Assembly: GCF_024609785.1 (NCBI RefSeq)
Contig: NZ_JANHJQ010000004.1
Coordinates: 1 to 64,000, forward strand
Reading direction: 5' to 3'
Length of the DNA: 64,000 nt
Source: Pseudalkalibacillus decolorationis
GTDB lineage: Bacteria; Bacillota; Bacilli; Bacillales; Fictibacillaceae
In this document: positions 21,675-31,620 of the stretch, in pieces
Layout of the letters: each line of letters begins with the position of its first letter
How positions within the stretch are numbered: the stretch's first letter is position 1
Notes under the pieces: model-generated
Told to the model about the DNA's origin: nothing
Seen by the model: only the letters and a program-made list of their open reading frames with translations
The model's database searches: none
Position numbers and translations under genes: made by a program

Positions 21675-22337
21675 CTACACCGAGCTTTTCTCTGTTTCTG
21701 TCTGAGTCCGCCCCAAATCAATTCCGTGCATGAGCAATTGAATTTGCAGCTCGGTGTATTCTTCGAGTGTATATTCTTTCTGTAATACCCAGCGCCGGAA
21801 TGTCCACATCTGTCCTTGGATTAAAATGTTGTGGGCCAATAGACTGACTTCCTTTTTAGAAAGTGATAAATGACCTGCCTCCACTGAGCGCTGAATCAAT
21901 GCTTCAAACATCCCAGTCATTTCGATCTCTTTTCGCAAGACATAAGGCAATGCCTCATTGGAAAGAGACTTTACTTCCTGATACATGACAAGAACCTCAT
22001 CCTGCATCTCATCTACTACTTTAAAATACGCAGCGATCGCTTCTCTGAGCCTGTTCATACCTGGCTGATCCATAACGATCTCGCTTTGTAGGCGAGTACG
22101 CACTTCGTCGTAAATTGAATCACATACGAGGTAAAGAACATCTTCTTTCGTGCGGATGTATTCATACAGCGTCCCTATACTGAATCCTGCTGCTTTTGCA
22201 ATTTCTCTCGTTGTCGTCCGGTGAAACCCTTTATCCTTAAAAAGGGTAACGGCTGCTTTTACCATTTCCTCACGACGTTTTTGAATGAGCTTCTCGTCTT
22301 TAACTAACGACGGTACATTTTTTTTACCCAACCTCAT
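21675..22337 (-). CDS. TetR/AcrR-family transcriptional regulator
   Basis: A 220-residue repressor-type protein. The N-terminal helix-turn-helix [41 protein letters not shown] is typical of TetR proteins; the C-terminal ligand domain is helical. ATG 22337 overlaps the meaB stop codon as ATGA. A longer frame inside meaB (from 22445) is less likely. Its place between meaB and icmF suggests it senses an acyl-CoA of this block. It could bind the palindromes at 31452 and 28504, but a separate FadR elsewhere is equally possible. Confidence 0.85.
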   Translation of the reverse strand: MRLGKKNVPSLVKDEKLIQKRREEMVKAAVTLFKDKGFHRTTTREIAKAAGFSIGTLYEYIRTKEDVLYLVCDSIYDEVRTRLQSEIVMDQPGMNRLREAIAAYFKVVDEMQDEVLVMYQEVKSLSNEALPYVLRKEIEMTGMFEALIQRSVEAGHLSLSKKEVSLLAHNILIQGQMWTFRRWVLQKEYTLEEYTELQIQLLMHGIDLGRTQTETEKSSV

Positions 22338-23296
22338 CCCTCTCTCGTGTTGGTATCGTTTCGAACTGAGCTTTTCCATTCCGATAAAATATTTCCGGCT
22401 GCTGTATAGGGATCGATTTCCCCCGAGCGAACCTGGTCTCTCCACTTACCATGCTGGTACTTCTCTTCAACCTCTTTCACGAGCTCATAATGTACAACCT
22501 CAAGAACTTCCTGCTGAAGGATTCGGTTCCGCTTACGCTCACCTTCACCACTTTCCTGAAGATACTCCTCATGCTTCTCAACTTGTTCCCAAACCTCTGC
22601 CAATCCTTTGTTCTCAATTGAAATGGTCTGAACGATTGGAGGACGCCATGGTGAATCGTGTTTAACAAGATCGAGCATACCTTCTATCTCAGTCATCAAT
22701 TTAGATACTCCTGGTAAATCAGCTTTATTAATAATAAATAGGTCGGCAATTTCCATAATTCCCGCCTTAAATACTTGAACGACATCGCCGCTTCCAGGAT
22801 TTAATACGACAGCCGTTGTATCAGCGATCTTCATGATGTCAAGCTCCGACTGCCCAACGCCAACGGTTTCAACGAGAATAACGTCAAACCCATAGGCATC
22901 CATTACACGAACCGTTTCTTTTGTCGTTCTAGCAAGACCACCAAGACTACCACGGGTCCCCATACTACGAATGTACACACCTGGATCTGTAAAATGCTCC
23001 GCCATACGAACACGATCGCCAAGTAGTGCACCACCGCTAAACGGACTCGTCGGGTCAACCGCTACGATTCCAACCGTCATCTCTTTTGCACGCAAAAACT
23101 GTACAAACCGATTGACGAGCGAGCTTTTCCCCGCCCCAGGAGAGCCCGTTATTCCGATCACATGGGCTCCCTTGCGGTGAGTATGGAGATCCTGCAAGAT
23201 GGTCAGCTTATCAGGATGATCGTTCTCTAGGTAGCTGATTCCTCTTGCCAATCCTCTTAAATCCTTGTTCACTATCCGTTCAGCGAGGGCGTGCAT
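22334..23296 (-). CDS. meaB: MeaB/ArgK GTPase, chaperone of B12-dependent mutase
   Basis: G3E-family GTPase that gates cofactor loading and protects methylmalonyl-CoA mutase-type enzymes. The 320 residues include P-loop GSPGAGKS at 51-58, switch region [30 protein letters not shown] and INKADLPG. The gene is separate from IcmF although IcmF already has a homologous built-in domain. The start, ATG 23296, has AAGGAGG immediately upstream. The gene follows a 470-bp array of family A repeats and is translationally coupled to the TetR gene downstream. Confidence 0.93.
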   Translation of the reverse strand: MHALAERIVNKDLRGLARGISYLENDHPDKLTILQDLHTHRKGAHVIGITGSPGAGKSSLVNRFVQFLRAKEMTVGIVAVDPTSPFSGGALLGDRVRMAEHFTDPGVYIRSMGTRGSLGGLARTTKETVRVMDAYGFDVILVETVGVGQSELDIMKIADTTAVVLNPGSGDVVQVFKAGIMEIADLFIINKADLPGVSKLMTEIEGMLDLVKHDSPWRPPIVQTISIENKGLAEVWEQVEKHEEYLQESGEGERKRNRILQQEVLEVVHYELVKEVEEKYQHGKWRDQVRSGEIDPYTAAGNILSEWKSSVRNDTNTREG

Positions 23297-23333
23297 TCAT
23301 GGTCCTCCTTACGTAACCTTGCTCTCAATTTTT

Positions 23334-23790
23334 GTCTAGCTCCAGCGCTCAGCCTCTCGCAGCACTTCAAACCCCCTGCGGCGGCCACAGCCTCCTCGGT
23401 GGTCCTCCAGTGTCCTTCGCGGCTACCCGGAGCGCTTGCGCTTTTCTTGTCTAGCTCCAGCGCTCAGCCTCTCGCAGCACTTCAAACCCCCTGCGGCGGC
23501 CACAGCCTCCTCGGTGGTCCTCCAGTGTCCTTCGCGGCTACCCGGAGCGCTTGCGCTTTTCTTGTCTAGCTCCAGCGCTCAGCCTCTCGCAGCACTTCAA
23601 ACCCCCTGCGGCGGCCACAGCCTCCTCGGTGGTCCTCCAGTGTCCTTCGCGGCTAACAGAGCGCTTGCGCTTTTCTTGTCTAGCTCCAGCGCCCAGCCTC
23701 TCGCAGCACTTCAAACCCCCTGCGGCGGCCACAGCCTCCTCGGTGGTCCTCCAGTGTCCTTCGTGGCTAACAGAGCGCTTGCGCTTTTCT
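23334..23790 (-). repeat. Repeat family A, four tandem copies
   Basis: Four head-to-tail copies start at 23334, 23449, 23564 and 23678 (115, 115, 114 and 113 bp). Each runs GTCTAGCTCCAGCGCTCAG, CTTCAAACCCCCTGCGGCGG, CCACAGCCTCCTCGGTGG, TCCAGTGTCCTTCGCGGCTA, GAGCGCTTGCGCTTTTC. The outer ends pair (AGCGCAAGCGCT with AGCGCTGGAGCT). Copies 1-2 share CTACCCGGAGCGC and copies 3-4 CTAACAGAGCGC, so the array grew by duplication. It ends 2 bp from the acdA stop codon. Overlapping GC-rich open frames are translations of the repeat. Confidence 0.95.
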
Positions 23791-23791
23791 A

Positions 23792-24934
23792 TCAATCAGC
23801 TAAAAGCATTCTAGAAATAACAAGACGTTGAATTTCATTCGTTCCTTCATAGATTTGAGTAATTTTCGCATCACGCATATAGCGCTCTACCGGGTAATCC
23901 TTCGTATAACCATATCCACCAAAAACTTGTACCGCTTCGGTTGTAACTTCCATTGCTGTATCTCCAGCGTAAAGCTTCGACATTGCAGATTCTTTTCCGT
24001 ACGGAAGCCCTTCGCTTTCTCTCCACGCAGCTTGATACGTTAAAAGCCTAGAAGCCTCTATCTTTGTCGCCATGTCTGCTAGTTTAAAACCAACACCTTG
24101 CTGCAAGCCGATTGGTTTTCCAAACTGTTGACGCTCTTTCGCATAACTGACCGATGCATCAAGTGCACCTTGAGCAATTCCGACTGCTTGAGCAGCAATT
24201 CCGTTACGGCCGCCGTCAAGTGTTTGCATCGCAATTTTGAACCCTTCCCCTTCTTCTCCAAGACGGTTTTCAACTGGCACACGACATTCTTCAAAAATAA
24301 TTTCAAGCGTAGGGGACGAACGGATACCCAATTTCTTTTCCTTTTTACCAAATGAAAAGCCTGGAGTTCCTTTTTCAACAATAAATGCTGTAATTCCTTT
24401 ATGCTTGCTGTCCGCATCAGTAACAGCGAAGACAACATAAATCTCAGCATCGCCACCATTTGTAATAAAGATTTTTGAACCGTTGAGGATATATTCTTCA
24501 CCCTCTAGACGAGCCGTTGTTTTCATTTTTGCTGCGTCCGATCCAGATCCAGGCTCTGTTAAACCATAGGCACCAAGCTTTTTTCCTTCCGCCATTGGAC
24601 GTAGGAATTTCTGCTTCTGTTCCTCAGTTCCAAATTTATAAACAGGCCATCCAGCGAGAGACGTATGAGCAGATAGTGTTACCCCTGTTGAAGCACATAC
24701 ACGTGAAAGCTCCTCCACCGCGATGACATAACTTAAGTAATCAGATCCGATTCCACCATATTCTTCCGGCCAAGGAATCCCGGTAAGACCGAGCTCTGCC
24801 ATTTGATCAAATAGCCCCCGATCAAAACGCTCCTCTTCATCACGTTCAGCCGCAGTTGGTTCTACTTCATTTTTCGCAAAATCACGAACCATTTTTCTTA
24901 ACATTTGATGTTCGTCTGATAATTGAAATTGCAT
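23792..24934 (-). CDS. acdA: Acyl-CoA dehydrogenase (short/branched chain type) 1
   Basis: FAD enzyme introducing the alpha-beta double bond into acyl-CoA. 380 residues; [12 protein letters not shown] (FAD/substrate loop), [39 protein letters not shown] and [11 protein letters not shown] with probable catalytic Glu363. The substrate may be butyryl-, isobutyryl- or 2-methylbutyryl-CoA; the motifs do not discriminate. It is similar to its upstream neighbour (25143-26285), suggesting an old duplication with specialisation. Confidence 0.93.
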   Translation of the reverse strand: MQFQLSDEHQMLRKMVRDFAKNEVEPTAAERDEEERFDRGLFDQMAELGLTGIPWPEEYGGIGSDYLSYVIAVEELSRVCASTGVTLSAHTSLAGWPVYKFGTEEQKQKFLRPMAEGKKLGAYGLTEPGSGSDAAKMKTTARLEGEEYILNGSKIFITNGGDAEIYVVFAVTDADSKHKGITAFIVEKGTPGFSFGKKEKKLGIRSSPTLEIIFEECRVPVENRLGEEGEGFKIAMQTLDGGRNGIAAQAVGIAQGALDASVSYAKERQQFGKPIGLQQGVGFKLADMATKIEASRLLTYQAAWRESEGLPYGKESAMSKLYAGDTAMEVTTEAVQVFGGYGYTKDYPVERYMRDAKITQIYEGTNEIQRLVISRMLLAD

Positions 24935-24954
24935 ATTTCCCTCTCCCTTTTCAA

Positions 24955-25142
24955 TGATGTCTAGCTGCAGCCCCCAGGTGTTCGAGGTCGCTTCGATTCT
25001 TCCACAAACACAAAAAGCGTGTTATGTTGCAGAATCTCCAGCGCTTGCACTAAAGCATAAGTGCAACTAAGGTAATCGCTAAAAAAGCTTGGCGCTTACC
25101 AAGTTTTCTTTATCACACCTAAACAGGGTGCTTCCGCTTTTT
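24955..25142 (-). repeat. Repeat family B with inserted family C core
   Basis: Family B ends (GATGTCTAGCTGCAGCCCCC and GGGTGCTTCCGCTTTTTTTA) enclose the inner CACAAAAAGCGTG hairpin and a loop enlarged by a family C core (TAAGTGCAACTAAGG to TACCAAGTTTTCTTTAT). It occupies the whole gap between the two acyl-CoA dehydrogenase genes and touches the stop codon of the upstream one. Confidence 0.88.
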
Positions 25143-26285
25143 TTAGTTGTTCATTAGATGTTTACTAATAACAAGATGTTGAATCTCACTTGTACCCTCG
25201 TAGATTTCGCATACCTTTGCATCACGGAAAAGGCGCTCTACCGGATAGTCTTTCGTGTACCCATAACCGCCATGTACTTGCACCGCTTCAATTGCCGACT
25301 TCATTGCAATAGTAGATGAGAACAGCTTTGCCATTGAGGCTTCTTTCCCACATGGTTTTCTATTCGTACGTAAATCTGCTGCCCGGTAGGTCAGGAGCTT
25401 AGCTGCTTCAACCTCTGTAGCCATGTCGGCGAGCTTAAATCCAAGCCCTTGCTGCAATCCGATTGGCTTTCCAAACTGTTTCCGTTCCTTTGCATAATCA
25501 GTTGAATAGTCAAGCGCTGCTTCAGCAATACCTAATGCTTGCGCCGCGATGCCAATCCGTCCAACTTCAAGGTTAGCCATCGCAATTTTGAAGCCCATTC
25601 CCTCTTCACCAAGGCGGTTTTCGACAGGAATCTTTGCATCCTCGAAGTTTAGCTGGCATGTGTTCGAACCATTCAAGCCCATTTTCTTTTCCTTTTTGCC
25701 AATTTCGAATCCAGGTGTATCTTTTTCGACAATGAATGCTGTAATGCCACGACTTCCCTCATCTGGATCCGTTATCGCAAACACAATGTACGTATCCGCT
25801 TCTCCAGCATTCGTAATAAACACCTTTGAGCCATTGATAATGTAATGATTATCCTTCCGCACTGCCTTTGTTTTCAAGCTTGCTGCATCAGAGCCTGCCG
25901 ATGGTTCTGTAAGACCGAACGCACCAAGATACTGCCCACCGGCTAGCTTCGGAAGGTATTTCTGCTTTTGTTCCTCAGTTCCAAAATAGAGAATCGGGTG
26001 TGTTCCGACCGACGTATGGACGGATAAAATAACACCGATTGTTGCACTCACACTAGAAAGCTCGTTGATTGCAATAATATAAGAAGTGAAATCCATTCCA
26101 GCCCCGCCATATTTCTCAGGAATTGGAATACCCATTAAGCCAAGTTCACCCATTTTGTTAATAACCTTTCGTGGAAACTCGTCTGTTTCATCCATCTTCT
26201 CAACGATTGGACGGATTTCTGTTTCCGCAAAATCTCGGACCATTTTCCGCATCATGTCGTGTTCGTCTTTAAAACGAAGGTTCAT
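25143..26285 (-). CDS. Acyl-CoA dehydrogenase 2
   Basis: Also 380 residues with [51 protein letters not shown] and IYEGTSEIQHL (catalytic Glu363 by alignment). It begins [21 protein letters not shown]. Directly downstream of the hydroxyacyl-CoA dehydrogenase gene with a 23-bp gap, hence cotranscribed. The exact chain length is not deducible; the pair of paralogues next to icmF suggests one acts on branched substrates. Confidence 0.93.
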   Translation of the reverse strand: MNLRFKDEHDMMRKMVRDFAETEIRPIVEKMDETDEFPRKVINKMGELGLMGIPIPEKYGGAGMDFTSYIIAINELSSVSATIGVILSVHTSVGTHPILYFGTEEQKQKYLPKLAGGQYLGAFGLTEPSAGSDAASLKTKAVRKDNHYIINGSKVFITNAGEADTYIVFAITDPDEGSRGITAFIVEKDTPGFEIGKKEKKMGLNGSNTCQLNFEDAKIPVENRLGEEGMGFKIAMANLEVGRIGIAAQALGIAEAALDYSTDYAKERKQFGKPIGLQQGLGFKLADMATEVEAAKLLTYRAADLRTNRKPCGKEASMAKLFSSTIAMKSAIEAVQVHGGYGYTKDYPVERLFRDAKVCEIYEGTSEIQHLVISKHLMNN

Positions 26286-26308
26286 ACTAATCCCCCTGGC
26301 TCAAGTAT

Positions 26309-27163
26309 TTAGCTGTATTCGTAAAATCCTTTTCCTGTTTTCTTTCCGAGCCAACCCGCTTTCACGTACTTACGTAATAATGGACACGGGCGATACTTGT
26401 CGTCACCAAAACCTACATGAAGCGTTTCCATAATATAGAGACATGTGTCCAAACCGATAAAGTCAGCAAGTGTAAGCGGTCCCATTGGATGGTTCATTCC
26501 AAGCTTCATTACTTCATCAACTGCCTCAGGTGTAGCTACGCCCTCATAAACCGTGAAGATCGCTTCATTAATCATTGGCATTAACACTCGGTTGGAAACG
26601 AACCCTGGGAAATCATTTACCTCCACCGGAACTTTGTTCATTGACTTCGTCGCCTGTTCAATCGAATTGTATACCTCATCAGTCGTTGCTAGTCCGCGAA
26701 TAATTTCAACAAGTTTCATAACCGGAACCGGATTCATAAAATGCATCCCGATCACTTTCTCTGGACGCTTTGTTACTGCTGCGATTTCTGTAATTGGAAG
26801 TGAAGATGTATTGGTTGCAAGAATCGTATGCTCAGGTACGATTTCATCTAATTTTGAAAATAGCTTGGATTTCACTTCAAGGTTTTCAACAATTGCTTCC
26901 ACAACCAAATCTACATCGGAAGCATCCTCTAATTGTGTCGAAGGTGTAAGGCGATTGAGGATTACATCTGCCTCCTCCTTCGTCATTCGGCCTTTTTCAA
27001 CCTGACGATTCAAGTTCTTCGAAATATGCCCCATACCTTTCTGGACAAATTCCACATCTAAATCATTCAAAACAACATTATAATGCGCTTGTGCAAATAC
27101 CTGGGCGATTCCTGATCCCATCTGTCCTGCTCCGATTACCATTACTTTATTGATTCCCATCAT
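26309..27163 (-). CDS. hbd: 3-hydroxybutyryl-CoA dehydrogenase
   Basis: NAD-dependent oxidation of 3-hydroxyacyl-CoA. The 284 residues have the Rossmann motif [17 protein letters not shown] at 9-25, the catalytic region [16 protein letters not shown] and a C-terminal dimerisation domain ending [20 protein letters not shown]. Length fits the short single-domain type (Hbd/MmgB). GGAGGAGGAG precedes adjacent ATGs at 27163 and 27160; either may be used. Confidence 0.94.
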   Translation of the reverse strand: MMGINKVMVIGAGQMGSGIAQVFAQAHYNVVLNDLDVEFVQKGMGHISKNLNRQVEKGRMTKEEADVILNRLTPSTQLEDASDVDLVVEAIVENLEVKSKLFSKLDEIVPEHTILATNTSSLPITEIAAVTKRPEKVIGMHFMNPVPVMKLVEIIRGLATTDEVYNSIEQATKSMNKVPVEVNDFPGFVSNRVLMPMINEAIFTVYEGVATPEAVDEVMKLGMNHPMGPLTLADFIGLDTCLYIMETLHVGFGDDKYRPCPLLRKYVKAGWLGKKTGKGFYEYS

Positions 27164-27212
27164 TCTCCTCCTCCAAAGTTTTGAATCTCTGTTTTGCTAA
27201 GGGTTTAGTAAA

Positions 27213-27273
27213 GGAAGTTCGACTAAATCATCACGCCGTGTGATTCCGTCGAACTGACTCACATCGTGTGAGC
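27213..27273 (-). repeat. Repeat family D fragment
   Basis: On the minus strand it reads AGGGCTCACACGATGTGAGT followed by CAGTTCGACG and TTTAGTCGAACT, matching the conserved module of the long D copies, with its middle (TTGTAACAGGACGTTACG) replaced by AATCACACGGCGTGATGA. The replacement still pairs internally. It lies between the thiolase and hbd genes inside the operon. Confidence 0.75.
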
Positions 27274-27274
27274 C

Positions 27275-28453
27275 CTAAACCTGAACCATAACGGCATCAC
27301 CCTGGCCGCCTCCACTACAAATCGCAGCAATACCGATTCCGCCTCCACGACGCTTCAACTCGTGGATGAGGGTAATGATAATTCTTGCTCCACTTGCACC
27401 GATTGGATGGCCAAGTGCAACAGCTCCGCCATTTACGTTTACCTTTTCAGGATCAAGGTCAGCAATTTGAGAGCTGGCAAGAGCGACAGCAGCAAATGCT
27501 TCGTTTACTTCAAAGAGGTCAATTTCCGATAGTGTTTTACCGGTTTTCTTAAGTAATTCATTTATTACCACACCCGGTGTTTGTGGGAAGTTTTCAGGTT
27601 CCATCGCAATTGCAGTGTGTCCAAGAATAGTAGCCATTACGTCTCTGCCTTCTTTTTTGGCACGTTGCTCCGACATGAGCACGAGTGCACCTGCACCGTC
27701 ATTCACACCAGGAGCATTTCCTGCCGTAATCGTTCCATCTGCACCGAAGACAGGCTTTAATTTTGCTAATTGTTCAAGGTGGGTACCTTTCCGCGGTGCT
27801 TCGTCCTCATTGACGAGAACTGGCTCGCCTTTTCGTTGCGGTACTTCTACTGTGACAATTTCTTCCGCAAATTTCCCGTCACTGATTGCGGTTACCGCTC
27901 GTTGATGACTGCGGAATGCCCATTCGTCCTGCTGTTCACGGGTAAGGTTAAATTCCTTCGCTGTTGAGTTTCCGTACGTCCCCATATGGACACCTTTAAA
28001 TGAACACGTTAGCCCATCATCGACCATCGAATCTTTCACTACGGCATCCCCCATTCGAAATCCCCAACGTGCTTTCGGCATAAGATACGGTGCATTGCTC
28101 ATTGATTCCATTCCACCTGCGACAATGACCTCTTCATCACCTGCTCGGATGATTTGATCCGCCATTGTTACACTCCGCATTCCAGATGCACATACCTTAT
28201 TGATGGTTTCTGTTTTCACAGCCCACGGGATTCCAGCATTGTTTGCTGCCTGTCTTGATGGGATTTGTCCCTGTCCTGCTTGAAGAACGGAACCGATAAT
28301 CACTTCACCGACTTCCTCAGATGAAACTCCTGCTCGACTTAATGCTTCTTTTATCGCAATTCCACCAAGTTTTGAGGCTGATAACGAGCTTAATGCTCCG
28401 CCAAATTTTCCAAATGGTGTCCTTACACCACTGATGATGACCGTTTTACCCAT
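27275..28453 (-). CDS. Acetyl-CoA acetyltransferase (thiolase)
   Basis: Condenses or cleaves acetoacetyl-CoA/3-ketoacyl-CoA. The 392-residue protein has nucleophilic Cys88 in [11 protein letters not shown], then [23 protein letters not shown] with the catalytic His, and [11 protein letters not shown] with the second Cys. It resembles MmgA/ThlA-type degradative thiolases. AAGGAGG lies 9-10 nt before ATG. A candidate TetR-type operator lies about 50-65 bp upstream and may give it its own promoter. Confidence 0.94.
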   Translation of the reverse strand: MGKTVIISGVRTPFGKFGGALSSLSASKLGGIAIKEALSRAGVSSEEVGEVIIGSVLQAGQGQIPSRQAANNAGIPWAVKTETINKVCASGMRSVTMADQIIRAGDEEVIVAGGMESMSNAPYLMPKARWGFRMGDAVVKDSMVDDGLTCSFKGVHMGTYGNSTAKEFNLTREQQDEWAFRSHQRAVTAISDGKFAEEIVTVEVPQRKGEPVLVNEDEAPRKGTHLEQLAKLKPVFGADGTITAGNAPGVNDGAGALVLMSEQRAKKEGRDVMATILGHTAIAMEPENFPQTPGVVINELLKKTGKTLSEIDLFEVNEAFAAVALASSQIADLDPEKVNVNGGAVALGHPIGASGARIIITLIHELKRRGGGIGIAAICSGGGQGDAVMVQV

Positions 28454-28503
28454 TTTAAATATCCTCCTTTTAAAAAATGAAGTACAGATGAGGCGAATTC
28501 TCT

Positions 28504-28517
28504 CGAACGAACGCTCA
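28504..28517. promoter_or_regulatory. Candidate FadR-like operator upstream of thiolase
   Basis: On the minus strand TGAGCGTTCGTTCG aligns with the fadF operator TGAATGCTCATTCA at 9 of 14 positions, with all differences being transitions. It lies about 50 bp before the thiolase start. A single weak match, so tentative. Confidence 0.35.
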
Positions 28518-28561
28518 ATCGGCTATTAAGTAAAGGGATTGGCAGAACCGGGGATGATAAT

Positions 28562-28705
28562 TCGACCATGAAATGTGATATTGTGGCCGCAATCATGTTA
28601 ATTGGGACACGGAGTCTAATATCGACCACTGATGCAATTATTTCGACCACGAAATCAATTATATCGACCACTGATCAGAATATATCGACCACGCATCCTA
28701 CTTTA
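28562..28705. repeat. 21-bp phased array (TCGACCAC unit), locus 1
   Basis: TCGACCAC cores start at 28562, 28622, 28643, 28664 and 28685. The last four are exactly 21 bp apart, and more degenerate units (GTGGCCGC, GGGACACG) lie between the first two. The rest of each unit is AT-rich with ATTAT before the next core. The array ends ACGCATCCTACTTT, similar to the ends of the arrays at 41.8 and 53.8 kb. Confidence 0.9.
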
Positions 28706-28779
28706 GAACTATATTCGCTGCCAATATTAAGTCTGCCAGTTCCCATTTTATATGAAAATTGTAAGTTTGTTGCAGTGTT

Positions 28780-29120
28780 GTCTAGCTCCAGCGTCCAGCC
28801 CCTCGGATCACTTCAGTCCCCTGCGGCGGCGACAGCCTCCTCGAGGACCTTCCAGTGTCTTTCGGGGCTACCAAGGGCGCTTCCGCTTTTCTCTGTCTAG
28901 CTCCAGCGTCCAGCCCCTCGGATCACTTCAGTCCCCTGCGGCGGCGACAGCCTCCTCGGGACCTTCCAGTGTCTTTCGGGGCTACCAAGGGCGCTTCCGC
29001 TTTTCTCTGTCTAGCTCCAGCGTCCAGCCCCCTCGGATCACTTCAGTCCCCTGCGGCGGCGACAGCCTCCTCGGGACCTTCCAGTGTCTTTCGGGGCTAC
29101 CAAGGGCGCTTCCGCTTTTC
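28780..29120 (-). repeat. Repeat family A, three tandem copies
   Basis: Copies start at 28780, 28895 and 29009 (115, 114 and 112 bp), reading GTCTAGCTCCAGCGTCCAGC, CTTCAGTCCCCTGCGGCGGC, CTCCTCGGGACCTTCCAGTG, GGGCGCTTCCGCTTTTC. The three are nearly identical, more alike than to the copies at 23.3 kb. A family C copy follows directly. Together they fill the fadF-thiolase gap. Confidence 0.95.
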
Positions 29121-29217
29121 TTACACGTTAAGAAAGTATAAAAATACTTTCTATAGTATAAGCGCAACTAAAGCTCAGCCGGCGCCAAAGGCTTGGCTTT
29201 GCCAAGTTTTCTTTATT
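29121..29217 (-). repeat. Repeat family C copy at the fadF 3' end
   Basis: On the minus strand TAATAAAGAAAACTTGGC begins at the fadF stop codon and runs to CTTTCTTAACGTGTAA. The GCGATCGC core is changed to CGGCGCC/GGCTGAGC. The first bases provide the fadF stop context. Confidence 0.85.
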
Positions 29218-31348
29218 ATTGAGCAATTTTTTGTTCCTGACCGATGACAGAACGTTCGAGAATCTCAACGACATCAAGCGTTTGGATACTATCCTCTACT
29301 TCTTTTGCTTTTGTTCCATCACTTAGCATGGTTAGGCAATATGGGCAACCGCTTCCGATCATAGTTGGATTCACTTCCATCGCCTGCTCTGTTCTTGCCA
29401 CATTGACACGGTGACCTGCATCTTCTTCTGTCCACATCAATCCACCGCCAGCGCCACAACACATTCCATTTTGACGGTTGCGGTTCATCTCAACGACAGT
29501 AACACCCGGAATCGCTTTTAAAATATCACGTGGTGGTTCATATACCTCGTTATAGCGTCCGAGATAGCACGAGTCGTGGTAGGTGATTGTTTCATTGACT
29601 TCATGAGTCGGATTCAGGCGGCCTTCCTTAATCCACTGTGCTAATAATTCTGTATGATGGTGTACTTCAACACCCTCGAGCCCAAAGTCAGGATATTCAT
29701 TTTTAAATGTGTTGTATGCATGCGGATCAATCGTTATGATCTTTTTCACATTATGCTTTTCAAATAACTCGATGTTTTTCGTTGCAATCTCTTGGAATAA
29801 AAACTCGTTTCCAATTCGACGAGGCGTATCCCCTGAGTTTTTCTCTTTGTTACCGAGGATCGCGAACTTGATACCTGCTGTGTTCATAATACGTGCCAGT
29901 GATAATGCGATCTTTTGGCTACGGTTATCATAAGAGCCCATGGAGCTGACCCAGAACAAGTATTCAAACTCTTCTCCACTTTTTTCTACTTCTTTTACAG
30001 TTGGAATGTGAACATCCTCATGTCCATCACGCCAGTTATCCCGCTCTTTACGGCTTAAGCCCCACGGATTACCTTGACGCTCAATGTTTTGAATAGCACG
30101 CTGACCATCGGAATCCATTTTTCCTTCTGTTAATACAAGATAACGACGCATATCAATAATCTTGTCGACATGCTCATTCATAACTGGGCATTGATCTTCA
30201 CAGTTGCGACACGTCGTACAAGCCCAAATCTCTTCTTCTGTAATGACATCACCGATAAGGTCGATCGTATATTCAAATCCACCGCTGCCTTCTGCAGTAG
30301 CTGCAGTTTCTTCAATTCCTTGTCCTTTAGCTGCAGCAGCAATTTGATTCCCTTCCGTGCCCGCAAAAGCAAAACCTGGAACCCAAGGTGTACGTGAGGT
30401 TACCGCCGTACCTTTTTCAGTCAAATGATCACGGATTTTAATAATCAAATCCATTGGCGAAAGCATCTTCCCTGTTCCTGTAGCAGGACAAACATTCGTA
30501 CAACGTCCACATTCTACACATGCATATAGATCGACAAGCTGTTTCTGGTTAAATTCTTCAACCTTCCCAACACCAAATGTTTCTTGGCTTTCATCCTCAA
30601 AGTCAATCGCCGATAGACGACCAACTTTATGTGTTCGTCCAAGAAAAACATTAATTGGACCAGCAATTAGATGGGCGTGCTTCGATTGAGGCACATACAC
30701 TAGGAATGTTAGTAGGATTAAAAGGTGAACCCACCAAGATACGTAAAAGAGTACAGCGGCTCCGGTTTCGCCAACCCAACTGAATAAAAACGCAATTGAG
30801 CTTGCAACCGGTGCTGTCCAAGTGCCTTCTAGATCATGCCAAATGATTTCCATACCGTTTCCGAATAGTACAGATAACATTAAACCACCAATGAATAGCA
30901 AAACGAGTCCTGCTTTAAATCCTCGTTTTAATCGAACGAGCTTCTCAATATAACGGCGATAGAACGCCCAAACAACGGCAACGAGAATCATTAACGATAT
31001 AATCTCCTGGAACAATGTAAATGCTGGATAAAGCGGACCTAATGGCAAATGCGAGCCAGGTGCTAGGCCTTTCCAAATCATATCGATCGCTCCGAATTGA
31101 ACCATTAAAAAGCCATAGAACATCATGACATGGATGATTCCGCTTTTCTTATCTTTCAAAAGCTTTTTCTGACCGAATACATTCACAAGAATCGCATGTA
31201 GACGTTCTTTCATCGTATGATTAAATTCTGCCTTCTTTCCAAGCTTGATGTATTCGTATCTCGTTTTGACGACATAAGCAAAAAGATAAACTCCGTAAGC
31301 GGTTACAAAAAGAAACGCAATCCAATTAATGAGTAACAATGTATCCAC
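29216..31348 (-). CDS. fadF: FadF-type iron-sulfur oxidoreductase (acyl-CoA dehydrogenase electron acceptor)
   Basis: Membrane protein of about 710 residues predicted to pass electrons from acyl-CoA dehydrogenases via flavoprotein to menaquinone. The N-terminal half has several membrane helices (INWIAFLFVTAYGVYLFAY, then helices to about residue 240). Two 4Fe-4S motifs follow (CVECGRCTNVCP and CTTCRNCEDQCP), then two CCG-type cysteine domains (YHDSCYLGRYN, GMCCGAGGG, SGCPYCLTM). The start is GTG 31348, 7 nt after AGGGAG; longer frames lack a ribosome binding site. It leads the degradation block. Confidence 0.9.
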   Translation of the reverse strand: MDTLLLINWIAFLFVTAYGVYLFAYVVKTRYEYIKLGKKAEFNHTMKERLHAILVNVFGQKKLLKDKKSGIIHVMMFYGFLMVQFGAIDMIWKGLAPGSHLPLGPLYPAFTLFQEIISLMILVAVVWAFYRRYIEKLVRLKRGFKAGLVLLFIGGLMLSVLFGNGMEIIWHDLEGTWTAPVASSIAFLFSWVGETGAAVLFYVSWWVHLLILLTFLVYVPQSKHAHLIAGPINVFLGRTHKVGRLSAIDFEDESQETFGVGKVEEFNQKQLVDLYACVECGRCTNVCPATGTGKMLSPMDLIIKIRDHLTEKGTAVTSRTPWVPGFAFAGTEGNQIAAAAKGQGIEETAATAEGSGGFEYTIDLIGDVITEEEIWACTTCRNCEDQCPVMNEHVDKIIDMRRYLVLTEGKMDSDGQRAIQNIERQGNPWGLSRKERDNWRDGHEDVHIPTVKEVEKSGEEFEYLFWVSSMGSYDNRSQKIALSLARIMNTAGIKFAILGNKEKNSGDTPRRIGNEFLFQEIATKNIELFEKHNVKKIITIDPHAYNTFKNEYPDFGLEGVEVHHHTELLAQWIKEGRLNPTHEVNETITYHDSCYLGRYNEVYEPPRDILKAIPGVTVVEMNRNRQNGMCCGAGGGLMWTEEDAGHRVNVARTEQAMEVNPTMIGSGCPYCLTMLSDGTKAKEVEDSIQTLDVVEILERSVIGQEQKIAQ

Positions 31349-31434
31349 TTTCTCAACTCCCTTCAGTTTTTCATGCAGTAATGGAATAATCCAACTAAAT
31401 GATCTATTCTGAATGAAAATAATTTTCTGACACA

Positions 31435-31469
31435 ATTATAGCACAAAATACACTGAATGAGCATTCAGT
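31435..31469 (-). promoter_or_regulatory. fadF promoter with FadR-type operator
   Basis: ACTGAATG-AG-CATTCAGT at 31452-31469 is a perfect 8-bp palindrome matching the Bacillus FadR consensus (TGAATGA-N-TCATTCA type). On the minus strand it overlaps the -35 region of an extended -10 promoter TGCTATAAT (TATAAT at 31435-31440). Repression by FadR and release by long-chain acyl-CoA is the likely control. A half site TGAATGA lies at 31410-31416. Confidence 0.8.
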
Positions 31470-31620
31470 CAATGCTTTTTAATAAGAATTTTTTTCGCGG
31501 ATCACTATTAATTGTTCAAAAAGTCTCTATTAAACAAATTCAAACAAGGAATTTTCATACATTAACGACATAAGGAGATACTACACTTAGTGAGTCTGGA
31601 CGTTGGAGGTGTGGTAGAGC

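Noticed and set aside
23291-23831. Overlapping GC-rich open frames with internal amino-acid repeats on both strands
   Set aside because: They are translations of the family A tandem array; no ribosome binding sites, and frames are open only because the repeat length is near a multiple of three.
28752-29247. Open frames with repeated peptide blocks
   Set aside because: Translation of the second family A array and the family C copy, not genes.
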